Shown in pieces: positions 1 to 7,127 of a DNA stretch of 21,035 nt. The position numbers and the translations under genes were made by a program. Source of the stretch: an uncultured Bacilli bacterium (GTDB taxonomy: Bacteria > Bacillota_I > Bacilli_A > RF39 > UBA660); contig CANQFX010000015.1 of assembly GCA_947600015.1 (NCBI GenBank), positions 1 through 21,035 on the forward strand, written 5' to 3'. Under the pieces are notes generated by a model. It was not told the origin of the DNA, did not search any database, and saw nothing but the letters and a program-made list of their open reading frames with translations. The first letter of the stretch is position 1. Every line of letters begins with the position of its first letter.

Positions 1-678
1 GATACCAATAGATAAACTTTCTTTCATATAGTTTTTGCTGGGGAGGAGATCTTGTTTTTTAATTTGTATTTGTTTGGGTAAAAAGAAAAATAAAATGAGT
101 ATGGAACAACCTTCACTAATGATATTAGATAAAATAATATAACAAACTGCATATTCTATTCCTTTCGGTAAGAAGAAAGGGATTCCAATTATCATTAAGG
201 ACAGTCGAACGACATCTTCTAATAGGTTCGAGATGACATGAGGAAACATTCTGCCTTTTCCAAAAAAATAACTACGGCAAATACTAGAAATGCTAGTAAA
301 AGGAATTACTAAGGCAATTGCGAGTAAACCATAGGTTGCTTGTGTATTGTGAAGAAGATATTTGGCTAGAATAGGGGCTAATAATAGAATGATAATCATT
401 AAGATAATATTTACGATAAAGATAATAGGAATGATAGAAAAAAATAATCGTTTATTGTTCTTTTTATCTTCAGCGATGAGTTTTGATAAGGCAGTAGGAA
501 GACCAAATTGACTAATTCCAATAAATAGGGAAAAAGTAGGTAGAATCATCATATAAAGACCTAATCCTTCGGTTCCAATCATCCTGCTCATTACAATTTT
601 AATAATCATACCCAGTAGTTTTGTGAGAAATCCACCAATTAATAAAATGATTGTTGATTTGATAAATTTTTCTTTCAT
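1..678 (-). CDS. SpoVB/MurJ-like polysaccharide flippase, 3' end cut by window edge
   Basis: The first 226 codons of a multi-span membrane protein are present. It begins MKEKFIKSTIILLIGGFLTK and continues with a conserved-looking LLGMIIKIVMSRMIGTEGLG stretch. Long hydrophobic segments follow at about residues 8-30, 40-60, 80-105, 112-130 and 160-200. This beginning (Lys-rich start, first helix with GGFLTKLLG, then R.IG.EG.G.Y) is typical of the SpoVB / polysaccharide biosynthesis protein branch of the MOP exporter superfamily. Those proteins flip lipid-linked sugars or peptidoglycan precursors across the membrane. The start at 678 is chosen from this family pattern, since no clear Shine-Dalgarno precedes it. 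A good minus-strand promoter lies upstream at 716-745. The remaining half or more of the protein is outside the window, so the substrate (lipid II versus other polysaccharide) cannot be judged. Family assignment is fairly secure; exact role is not. Confidence 0.8.
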   Translation of the reverse strand, partial: MKEKFIKSTIILLIGGFLTKLLGMIIKIVMSRMIGTEGLGLYMMILPTFSLFIGISQFGLPTALSKLIAEDKKNNKRLFFSIIPIIFIVNIILMIIILLLAPILAKYLLHNTQATYGLLAIALVIPFTSISSICRSYFFGKGRMFPHVISNLLEDVVRLSLMIIGIPFFLPKGIEYAVCYIILSNIISEGCSILILFFFLPKQIQIKKQDLLPSKNYMKESLSIGI

Positions 679-715
679 AGTAAGATATATGCAAAAAAAA
701 TAAAAAAAATCTATC

Positions 716-745
716 ATTATAAAAAAATGTATGATATGATGTTAA
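716..745 (-). promoter_or_regulatory. Promoter for the flippase gene
   Basis: Read on the minus strand, TTAACA (745-740) and TATAAT (721-716) are separated by 18 nt, a close sigma-70/SigA match. Transcription would start near 709, leaving a leader of about 30 nt, mostly U-rich and without an obvious Shine-Dalgarno, before the start codon at 678. Confidence 0.6.
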
Positions 746-900
746 TAGAGGATAGGATCCATAAAAGTGTAAACAATTGTCAATTAAATTATTGTCAATC
801 GAACGTAAAAAAATGTCAAGATGCAAAAATTAAAAAAGGTTATTTCTTTGCAGATTCTGATTCCTGTGATATTCTTATAATACAAGAGGTGAAAAGATGA
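727..900 (+). CDS. Doubtful 57-residue Cys-containing ORF upstream of the acidic membrane protein
   Basis: An ORF of 57 codons begins MYDMMLIEDRIHKSVNNC and ends ...DILIIQEVKR. Its stop overlaps the next start as ATGA (897-900), as in translationally coupled genes. It has four cysteines (residues 18, 23, 30 and 47) and no hydrophobic segment. Against it: no Shine-Dalgarno precedes any of its ATG codons (727, 736, 739), and the start region coincides with a possible -10 element at 732-740. If that promoter is real, no start codon remains in the transcript and this stretch is simply the leader of the gene at 897. I do not recognise the protein. It is listed because the ATGA overlap is suggestive. 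Confidence 0.25.
   Translation: MYDMMLIEDRIHKSVNNCQLNYCQSNVKKCQDAKIKKGYFFADSDSCDILIIQEVKR
732..740 (+). promoter_or_regulatory. Possible extended -10 element for the rightward genes
   Basis: TGATATGAT fits an extended -10 (TGnTATGAT). There is no good -35 hexamer at the right distance. It lies on top of the -35 of the divergent flippase promoter, so the two could exclude each other. It would give a leader of about 150 nt before the gene at 897. Confidence 0.35.
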
Positions 901-1880
901 ACGAATTAGTTGAATTTTTAACATCTCAGGAAATTGTTGTAGTATATATTGCGGCAGCAATTGCTTGTGGATTATGTATTATTGTCTATTTTATTGATAA
1001 GAATTATTATAAACGGAAAAGAAAACAAAATACGAAAGAGTTAAATCAGATTGTTGAAGAAATCCAAGAACAAGAAGTAGAAGAGGTGCAAAATGATGCT
1101 TTATCTGTGGATGAAGCTGTATCACCTGTTGCTTATGATGTTCCTGTCTTAGAGAAGAAACAAGAAGAAATTCCTCTTCTTGAGACGATATCTACTCCAA
1201 GTGAAATAGAGATAAAAGAAGAACCTGAAGTAGAAGCATTAGAAGATCTAGAAACGAAACAAGAAGATGAAAAAGAAGCATTAGTTTATACGGATATAGA
1301 GCCAAATCCAACCGAAGCACAAGAAGCATTAGCTAAATTAACACAAGAGTTGGAACAAGCACAGACAGAAAATAATATTGATTTAACAGCGTATGAGGAA
1401 GAACAAGAAGAAAATGCAATTATTAGTTTAGAAGAATTATTACAAAAGAGTAAAGAATTGGCTGAGAAAAATGAAATGCGAGAAATGCATGATGAATTAA
1501 CGGCTCCCATTAGTCTTTCTGACTTAGAAAAACAAATGAAAGAAGAAAAAGTAGCGGATACTTTTTATGAGGAACCAGTATTAATTGAAAATATTACAGA
1601 AGAATTAGAAAAGAAAACGACAGAATCTGTGAAAGAGCAAATGGTTTTAGATGATTTTTATACCATAAAATCAGAACCATTACCTCCTTATTCAGAAGAA
1701 AAGAAATTTAAACGTAGTCCAGTGATTTCGCCGATTTATGGTATTGAAGCTAGAGCACCAAGTACGGAGGATATTGAGTTAGAAAATACGGCAAATTATG
1801 AGAAACTGGATGAAGAAATTAAAAAGACAAATGAGTTTTTAATGACATTAAGAGAACTTCAAAAAAAGTTAAACTCTTAA
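897..1880 (+). CDS. Membrane-anchored acidic, largely disordered protein of unknown function
   Basis: This 327-residue protein starts at an ATG with a good Shine-Dalgarno (AGAGGTG, 885-891). Residues about 13-33 form one transmembrane helix, followed by a basic stop-transfer stretch (KNYYKRKRKQ). The positive-inside rule therefore puts the rest in the cytoplasm. Residues about 50-270 are Glu-rich and low-complexity, with probable coiled-coil stretches around 140-195 and 205-250. A distinct basic/hydrophobic motif, KFKRSPVISPIYGIEA, sits at about 270-285, followed by a helical C-terminal tail (KLDEEIKKTNEFLMTLRELQ). The layout of N-terminal anchor, long acidic linker and short conserved-looking C-terminal motif recalls adaptor proteins of cell division or envelope assembly such as ZipA, but this is only similarity of layout. 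I do not recognise the family. A hairpin terminator follows closely, so it appears to be the last gene of its transcript. Confidence 0.85.
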   Translation: MNELVEFLTSQEIVVVYIAAAIACGLCIIVYFIDKNYYKRKRKQNTKELNQIVEEIQEQEVEEVQNDALSVDEAVSPVAYDVPVLEKKQEEIPLLETISTPSEIEIKEEPEVEALEDLETKQEDEKEALVYTDIEPNPTEAQEALAKLTQELEQAQTENNIDLTAYEEEQEENAIISLEELLQKSKELAEKNEMREMHDELTAPISLSDLEKQMKEEKVADTFYEEPVLIENITEELEKKTTESVKEQMVLDDFYTIKSEPLPPYSEEKKFKRSPVISPIYGIEARAPSTEDIELENTANYEKLDEEIKKTNEFLMTLRELQKKLNS

Positions 1881-1896
1881 AGAAAGAAATAAAAAG

Positions 1897-1925
1897 CATG
1901 GCTAAAAATGATAGCCTGTTTTTTT
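1897..1925 (+). terminator. Rho-independent terminator after the acidic membrane protein
   Basis: GGCT (1900-1903) pairs with AGCC (1913-1916) around a 9-nt loop. CA (1897-1898) can extend the stem with TG (1917-1918) past one bulged base. A run of seven T follows from 1919. It starts 16 nt after the stop codon. Confidence 0.7.
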
Positions 1926-1959
1926 GTGAAAAGTAGTTTTTTGTGTATCATATATTAGA

Positions 1960-1988
1960 TTGAATTTTTGTAGTAAATATGGTATAAT
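1960..1988 (+). promoter_or_regulatory. Promoter for mtaB-recD2 unit
   Basis: TTGAAT (1960-1965), a 17-nt spacer and TATAAT (1983-1988) preceded by TGG, which makes an extended -10, form a strong SigA promoter. Transcription would begin near 1995. This argues against translation from the ATG at 2001 and for the one at 2031. Confidence 0.8.
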
Positions 1989-2030
1989 CTACTCACTAAT
2001 ATGTGGAGAGAAAAAGAAAGCAGTGGTAAA

Positions 2031-3302
2031 ATGAGAAGTGTAGGAATTTTATCTTTGGGATGTAAAGTAAATACTTATGAGAGTGAATATATTATTCAAG
2101 AATTAAAACGCAATCACTATGAAGTAAAGGATTTTACCGATTTTTGTGATGTCTATATTATTAATACTTGTACTGTTACCAATGCAAGCGATAGTAAATC
2201 TAGAAAAATGATTCGTAGTGCGATTCGTCGTAATCCAGATGCTTGTATTGTAGTCATGGGTTGTTTTGTTGCGGCAAAAAAGAAATTAGATATCGAGGGG
2301 GTAGATATTACTCTTGGAAATCAGAATAAATCAAAAATTGTGTCCTTATTAGATGAATGGTTTGCGACAAAACAAAAAGTAGAAAAAGTTGATGAAGTTC
2401 CATTGCGAACATTTGAAAATATGTATATTGATGCGTTTCCTTCTAGAACTAGAGCGTTTGTTAAAATTCAAGATGGTTGTGAAAACTTTTGTAGTTATTG
2501 TATCATTCCTTTTGTGCGTGGAAAGTGTCGTAGTAAAGAAAAGGATGTAGTATTAAAAGAGATTCATAGTCTTGTACAACATGGTTATTTAGAGATTGTT
2601 TTGACAGGGATTCATACAGGTAATTATGGAGTTGATCTTCATACGAATTTTGCTAGTTTATTAAAAGAAATTGTAAAAATTCCGGGGTTATTTCGTCTTC
2701 GTATTTCATCGATTGAAATTACAGAATTAACAGATGAAGTGTTAGATGTGATAAAAGAAAATAAGGTCATTGTAGATCATTTACATATTCCCTTACAAGC
2801 AGGAAGTGATTCTGTTTTAAAGGCAATGATGCGAAAATATGATTTGAAAGAATATGAAGAAATTTTGAAAAAAATTCGTCGTATTAGAAAAGATATTTCT
2901 ATTACAACCGATGTTATTGTTGGTTTTCCAGGAGAAACAGAGGAAGATTTTGAGGAGACTCTTGCCGTTTGTAAAAAATTTCAATTTAGTAAAATTCATG
3001 TGTTTCCTTATAGTAAAAGAGAAAAAACCAAAGCAGCCAATATGCCAAATCAAGTGTCTAGTGATGTGAAGAAAACAAGAGCGAAAAGACTTATTGCATT
3101 ATCTCAAGAATTAGAAACGGAGTATATGAAAAAGCAAATTGGAAAAAAGGTGGAAGTGTTAATTGAAAAAGAAGGCGATAAAGAAAGTATTGGGCATACT
3201 AGTAATTATCTTCTGGTAAAATTGATGCGAAAAGAACCACAAAATCATGTGGCAACAGCAGTAATTAAAAAAGTAGAATATCCATACTGTATTGCCGAAT
3301 AA
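2031..3302 (+). CDS. mtaB: tRNA (N6-L-threonylcarbamoyladenosine(37)-C2)-methylthiotransferase MtaB
   Basis: A 423-residue radical-SAM methylthiotransferase that turns t6A at position 37 of ANN-decoding tRNAs into ms2t6A, in the cytoplasm. The N-terminal UPF0004 domain supplies three Cys for the auxiliary 4Fe-4S cluster: C11 in LGCKVN, C47 in NTCTVT and C78 in VMGC. The radical-SAM cluster motif CENFCSYC follows at residues 150-157, and a TRAM-like RNA-binding tail ends the protein (about 355-423). The NTCTVTN and LGCKVN signatures favour MtaB over MiaB or RimO. The ORF is open from an ATG at 2001, but that codon would lie about 6 nt from the predicted transcription start and add ten residues unlike family members. 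The ATG at 2031 gives the canonical MRSVGILSLGCKVN start, with only a weak Shine-Dalgarno (AGTGGT). recD2 begins 15 nt downstream, so co-transcription is likely. Confidence 0.95.
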   Translation: MRSVGILSLGCKVNTYESEYIIQELKRNHYEVKDFTDFCDVYIINTCTVTNASDSKSRKMIRSAIRRNPDACIVVMGCFVAAKKKLDIEGVDITLGNQNKSKIVSLLDEWFATKQKVEKVDEVPLRTFENMYIDAFPSRTRAFVKIQDGCENFCSYCIIPFVRGKCRSKEKDVVLKEIHSLVQHGYLEIVLTGIHTGNYGVDLHTNFASLLKEIVKIPGLFRLRISSIEITELTDEVLDVIKENKVIVDHLHIPLQAGSDSVLKAMMRKYDLKEYEEILKKIRRIRKDISITTDVIVGFPGETEEDFEETLAVCKKFQFSKIHVFPYSKREKTKAANMPNQVSSDVKKTRAKRLIALSQELETEYMKKQIGKKVEVLIEKEGDKESIGHTSNYLLVKLMRKEPQNHVATAVIKKVEYPYCIAE

Positions 3303-3317
3303 TCAAAGGAGTTAGAA

Positions 3318-5507
3318 ATGGAAACGTACATAAAAGGAAATTACAAAAAAACGATTTATCAAAGTACTTCCGGATATTATATTGGATTATTTAAAGTACA
3401 AGATACGAATGATGATACATTTTCCAAATATATTGGAAGAATGATTCCATTTACCGGTTATTTTCATGAATTAAATGAAATGGATACTTATCTTTTTTAT
3501 GGTAAAATGATAAATCATCCCAAATATGGAGAACAATTTCAAGTAGAACGATATGAAAGAACAAAACCAGAAGAAAAAGATGCTATTGTAGACTTTTTAA
3601 CGAGTGGTCTATTTAAAGGAATTGGAGAAAAGAAAGCACAAGCTATTGTTAGTGTTTTAGGGAAAGATACCTTGCAAATCATTTTAGAAAATCCCGATAA
3701 CTTAATTTTAATTCCGGGAATTACGAAAAAAAATATTGATACTTTGCATCATAAATTAAAAGAATATGAAGCTAGTTATGAGGTAATTTTATATTTAGGT
3801 GATATTGGTTTTTCTACGAAAGATGCCATGATTGTGTATAATTTTTATAAAGAACGAACGAAAAAAATCATAGAGGAAAATATTTATCAAATTGTAAGAG
3901 ATATTTATGGAATGAGTTTTAAAAAAATTGATTTTGTTGCATTGAAGATGGGCATCAAAAAAGAAGATCCAATTCGTATTCAAGCATCCATTCTATATAT
4001 TATGGAAGAACTTAGTAATCTTTATGGACATAGTTTTTATCAAAAAGAAGAAATCTTTTTTGTCCTTCCACGGGTATTACAAACAGAAATTACGGAAGAA
4101 ACCTATGAAGAGATACTAGTACAACTAGAAAAAAATATGCAAATTATAAAAAAGGATACGAATTATTATTTAAAGGAAATGTATGAGGCAGAAACGTTGA
4201 TCGTTAAACGGCTACGACTTTTAGCAAGTAATCCAGATCGTAAGGAAAAACAATTAGATATTAAGATTCAGGAAATTGAGTCTTTCTTAGAAATTCAATA
4301 TAATAAAGAACAACACCAAGCAATTAAAGAAAGTTTTATGAAAGATTTCTTAATTATTACGGGAGGACCAGGGACAGGAAAAACAACAATTATGAAAGCA
4401 ATTTGTGAACTTTATCGTATTGGTAATCGTCTTTCTTATGAAGAGTTGGAACAAAAATTAGTATTACTTGCTCCTACGGGAAGAGCTGCCAAACGAATGA
4501 AAGAGGCGACGTCACTTCCTGCCTATACGATTCATCGCTTTTTAAAGTGGCAAAAAGAAACTAATAAATTTCAGGTAAATGAGTATAATAAAAGCAAGGC
4601 AGAATTTATTATTTTAGATGAAGTGAGTATGATTGATACCTATTTAATGGCGAGTCTTTTAAAAGGAATTTCTGCAAATTGTAAAATTGTAATGGTTGGG
4701 GATGATCATCAATTACCATCGGTCGGTCCAGGACAAATGTTAAAAGATTTAATCGACAGTAAAAAATTAGCGGTGGTAGAATTAAAAGAATTATATCGTC
4801 AACAAAAAGATTCCAATATTTTGTCTCTTGCGTATGATGTTCGTGAAGGAGAGGTAAAGGAAGAAGTATTTAATCAAGAAGAAGATCTTACTTTTATTGA
4901 ATGTAATAGTAGGGATGTTATGTCTAATCTAATGGAAATTGCAAGAACTTATAAAGATTTATCTTATAAAAAGTTTCAAATTTTAGCTCCTATGTATAAG
5001 ACACTCAATGGAATTGATGAAATTAATAAACAAGTTCAAATGATTTTTAATCCAAAAGAAGAAACAAAAAAAGAGATGCAAGTAGGAGAGGTATTATTCC
5101 GAGAAGGAGATAAAGTCATCCAGCTTTTGAATATGCCTGATGAAAATGTATATAATGGAGATATTGGCATTATTGAAAAAATTATTTCTGCTCCGAAAAA
5201 AGAAATTCATATCCGTTTTGATCAGAATATAGTAAAATATACACCAACGAATTTTAATTATTTTCGTCTTGCTTATGCGATTTCTATTCATAAAGCACAG
5301 GGAAGTGAATTTGATGTTGTGATTTTGCCTTGTGTGAGAGGATATAGTAAAATGTTATATCGTAAATTAATTTATACGGCAATTACTAGAAGTAAAAAAC
5401 AGTTATATATTATTGGTGAAAAAGCTGCTTTAAAATTAGCTGCTAAAAATTTATCTACCGATCGAAAGACAACCATCAAAGAATTTTTAGTAAATGGTAT
5501 AAAATAA
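3318..5507 (+). CDS. recD2: RecD2-type ATP-dependent DNA helicase
   Basis: A 729-residue SF1B helicase of the RecD2/YrrC family, which unwinds DNA 5'-3' without RecBC and takes part in repair and replication-fork maintenance. The N-terminal region holds helix-hairpin-helix segments (GIGEKKAQAIVSVLG near residue 101; LIPGITKKNID near 133). The helicase core shows Walker A GGPGTGKTT at 349-357, motif Ia LLAPTGRAAKRMK, the DEVSM Walker B at 434-438, motif III VGDDHQLPSVGPG, the LYRQ motif, SIHKAQGSEFD and the C-terminal YTAITRSKKQL with the arginine finger region. All key residues are present and the length is normal for the family. AAAGGAG lies 7 nt before the ATG. The gene follows mtaB by 15 nt and precedes a Met-rich microprotein by 35 nt, so the three probably share one mRNA. 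Confidence 0.95.
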   Translation: METYIKGNYKKTIYQSTSGYYIGLFKVQDTNDDTFSKYIGRMIPFTGYFHELNEMDTYLFYGKMINHPKYGEQFQVERYERTKPEEKDAIVDFLTSGLFKGIGEKKAQAIVSVLGKDTLQIILENPDNLILIPGITKKNIDTLHHKLKEYEASYEVILYLGDIGFSTKDAMIVYNFYKERTKKIIEENIYQIVRDIYGMSFKKIDFVALKMGIKKEDPIRIQASILYIMEELSNLYGHSFYQKEEIFFVLPRVLQTEITEETYEEILVQLEKNMQIIKKDTNYYLKEMYEAETLIVKRLRLLASNPDRKEKQLDIKIQEIESFLEIQYNKEQHQAIKESFMKDFLIITGGPGTGKTTIMKAICELYRIGNRLSYEELEQKLVLLAPTGRAAKRMKEATSLPAYTIHRFLKWQKETNKFQVNEYNKSKAEFIILDEVSMIDTYLMASLLKGISANCKIVMVGDDHQLPSVGPGQMLKDLIDSKKLAVVELKELYRQQKDSNILSLAYDVREGEVKEEVFNQEEDLTFIECNSRDVMSNLMEIARTYKDLSYKKFQILAPMYKTLNGIDEINKQVQMIFNPKEETKKEMQVGEVLFREGDKVIQLLNMPDENVYNGDIGIIEKIISAPKKEIHIRFDQNIVKYTPTNFNYFRLAYAISIHKAQGSEFDVVILPCVRGYSKMLYRKLIYTAITRSKKQLYIIGEKAALKLAAKNLSTDRKTTIKEFLVNGIK

Positions 5508-5513
5508 CAAAAA

Positions 5514-5533
5514 TCTATCATAATAAAGATAGA
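5514..5533 (+). promoter_or_regulatory. Small hairpin touching the Shine-Dalgarno of the microprotein gene
   Basis: TCTATC (5514-5519) and GATAGA (5528-5533) form a 6-bp inverted repeat with an 8-nt A/T loop. The right arm runs directly into AGGTGAG, the Shine-Dalgarno of the gene at 5543. It lacks a T-run and so is not a terminator. It may stabilise mRNA ends or modulate initiation. Confidence 0.35.
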
Positions 5534-5542
5534 GGTGAGAAG

Positions 5543-5707
5543 ATGAAAGATATGAAAAAAGGTATGCTTATGGCGGCAATGTTAGGAGGAATGGGAGTAG
5601 CAGGATATATGTATATGAAAAAAAATCCTAATATGATGCAAGACGCTAAGAATATGGCCAAAAATATGGCAAAAAAAGCATATGATAAATTAGAAGATAT
5701 GGAATAA
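5543..5707 (+). CDS. Met-rich single-span membrane microprotein, 54 residues
   Basis: The ORF has a good Shine-Dalgarno (AGAGGTGAG, 5531-5539) 3 nt before its ATG. It encodes a 54-residue protein with a short hydrophobic helix at about residues 7-25 (GMLMAAMLGGMGVAGYMYM) flanked by lysines. The Ala/Lys/Met tail looks amphipathic (NMAKNMAKKAYDKLEDME). Thirteen of 54 residues are Met (24%), an unusually high share. The layout resembles small YtxH-like membrane proteins, but I do not claim membership. It is 35 nt after recD2 and its stop is 8 nt before the terminator stem, so it is the last gene of the mtaB-recD2 unit. No function is assigned. Confidence 0.75.
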   Translation: MKDMKKGMLMAAMLGGMGVAGYMYMKKNPNMMQDAKNMAKNMAKKAYDKLEDME

Positions 5708-5744
5708 AAAAAGAAAACCCACGATAGCATGGGTTATTTTTTTT
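5705..5744. terminator. Bidirectional terminator between convergent operons
   Basis: AACCCA (5716-5721) pairs with TGGGTT (5730-5735) around an 8-nt loop. On the plus strand eight T follow (5737-5744); on the minus strand the A-rich stretch 5706-5717 reads as a U-run. It can end both the mtaB-recD2-microprotein unit and the leftward array. The last array gene's TAA (5736-5734) lies within and next to the stem. Confidence 0.85.
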
Positions 5745-7122
5745 GAAAAAATGGGAAGCGAAGTTTCTTTTGATGACCTTTTTCTTTTTTTATTTTATGT
5801 ATGAATGGATGCTCAAATATATCTTCTAGATAAGAAGAAGCAGTTTCATAAACACTTTCGGAAACGAAAGTAGTATTGGTCAGAATGGTATCAGAATCAT
5901 ATTCAATATCACTTAAAGATTTTTCTGCATATAGGATACAATTCGTTAAGTTTGTTCCCTTAATACTGTTTTTTTCTACTTGGTATGGATTAATATGGGC
6001 ATTTGTATTTTTTAGATTTGCATTTTCAATATTAACATCTGAAAAGTCTTCTTTTTCCATATTGCAACCTTCTAGATTTGTATGAAATAAACTTTTTCCC
6101 TCTACCAATTGTGGGTCGATTTTTGCATTTGTTCCTGCAAAAATAGCCTCTTCTACATCTATATTTTCAAACATGTTATCATAATCATCCCCAAAAGTGC
6201 ATCCTCGGAAGTTACAACCTCTTAGTGTGTTATCAGGGAAGGAATAAACATTAATATGTGCTTTTGTATTTTCTAAATTGGTATAATATAATTTAACATC
6301 TTGAAAGTCTACTTTTGATAAATCTAGACCTTTTAAGCAAGTATAACTTAAATCATAAATATCTTTTCGGTAATAATTAGGGCTAATATAAATGTCATTT
6401 TCAAAACTATGATTGATATGAGGATTAAGATTTGCATTGGTTCCTTCTAGGTTAGCACCTGTGATCCAAACCTGTGCAAACGATTTATTTGATAAATCAA
6501 TTCCTTTTAAGTTCGTACCTTGCAAATTTTTGGCATATACCAGTTGGGGATCAATTTGAGCATTAGTATTCTCTAGATTTGCTCCTCGAATGTCTACATT
6601 GGTAAAATTAGCTGGTTCTGGTTTTAAAGTATTGGGAGAAGCATATTTATTAATAAAAGTACATCCTTTTACATTCGTGTCATGTAGGGATTTTCCTTTT
6701 ATTAATTGAGGATCAATTCGGGCATTCGTATTTTCTAGGTTTGCTCCGGCAATCAAAACACCAGTAAAATCTTTTTCCGCCATATTATAACCAGATAAAT
6801 TTACGTTGCTTAAATCTTTTTCATATACACATTGCGGATCAATTTGGGCATTGGTGTTTGTAAAATCAATTCCATGAATGTCAATTCCTTGAAAAGAAAT
6901 ACCACTGAAATCGATTTTCGTTAATAGGGATAAAGAAGCAAGAGAATCATTTTTTCTAATTTTAGATAATAATCTTCCTAATATTAGGTTTAAAACTTCT
7001 TCGTCAATGGCAATTCTTTTTTTTCGTTTATATTTTTTTAATTTTTCAATAATTAAACTTACTAATTTATTAGCTTCTTCGTTTGTTAATTCTTTTTGGA
7101 TTACTTGATTTTTATCGTTCAT
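5734..7122 (-). CDS. Pentapeptide-repeat-like protein F (divergent, last gene of array)
   Basis: This 462-residue protein closes the array. Its N-terminus (MNDKNQVIQKELTNEEANKL, then a Lys/Arg-rich KKYKRKKRIAIDEEV) differs in sequence from the caps upstream but has the same layout: a charged helix, a basic segment, a hydrophobic helix, then DFSGISFQGIDI leading into the repeats. Seven motif units follow, some degenerate (NANLNPH, KAHINVY, NAHINPY). Units 2 and 3 are close to the other paralogs. The tail is basic (HKIKKEKGHQKKLRFPFFQKK). A 44-bp block (6515-6558) is identical to one in the neighbouring gene (7756-7799), a sign of exchange between them. The start at 7122 has AAAGGAT about 8 nt upstream, inside the end of the preceding gene. 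Its TAA touches the bidirectional terminator. Function unknown; the greater divergence hints that it is an older or specialised member. Confidence 0.9.
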   Translation of the reverse strand: MNDKNQVIQKELTNEEANKLVSLIIEKLKKYKRKKRIAIDEEVLNLILGRLLSKIRKNDSLASLSLLTKIDFSGISFQGIDIHGIDFTNTNAQIDPQCVYEKDLSNVNLSGYNMAEKDFTGVLIAGANLENTNARIDPQLIKGKSLHDTNVKGCTFINKYASPNTLKPEPANFTNVDIRGANLENTNAQIDPQLVYAKNLQGTNLKGIDLSNKSFAQVWITGANLEGTNANLNPHINHSFENDIYISPNYYRKDIYDLSYTCLKGLDLSKVDFQDVKLYYTNLENTKAHINVYSFPDNTLRGCNFRGCTFGDDYDNMFENIDVEEAIFAGTNAKIDPQLVEGKSLFHTNLEGCNMEKEDFSDVNIENANLKNTNAHINPYQVEKNSIKGTNLTNCILYAEKSLSDIEYDSDTILTNTTFVSESVYETASSYLEDIFEHPFIHKIKKEKGHQKKLRFPFFQKK

Positions 7123-7127
7123 ATATT

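Noticed and set aside
599..826. 75-codon minus-strand ORF at the flippase start
   Set aside because: It overlaps the flippase in another frame, has no Shine-Dalgarno and translates to A/T-rich filler.
876..881. TATAAT just before the gene at 897 as its promoter
   Set aside because: No -35 hexamer lies at a suitable distance (TTGCAG is 22 nt away), and a start site there would remove most of the Shine-Dalgarno.
2001..2030. mtaB start at the ATG at 2001
   Set aside because: It would be almost leaderless given the promoter at 1960-1988 and adds ten residues before the canonical MtaB N-terminus.
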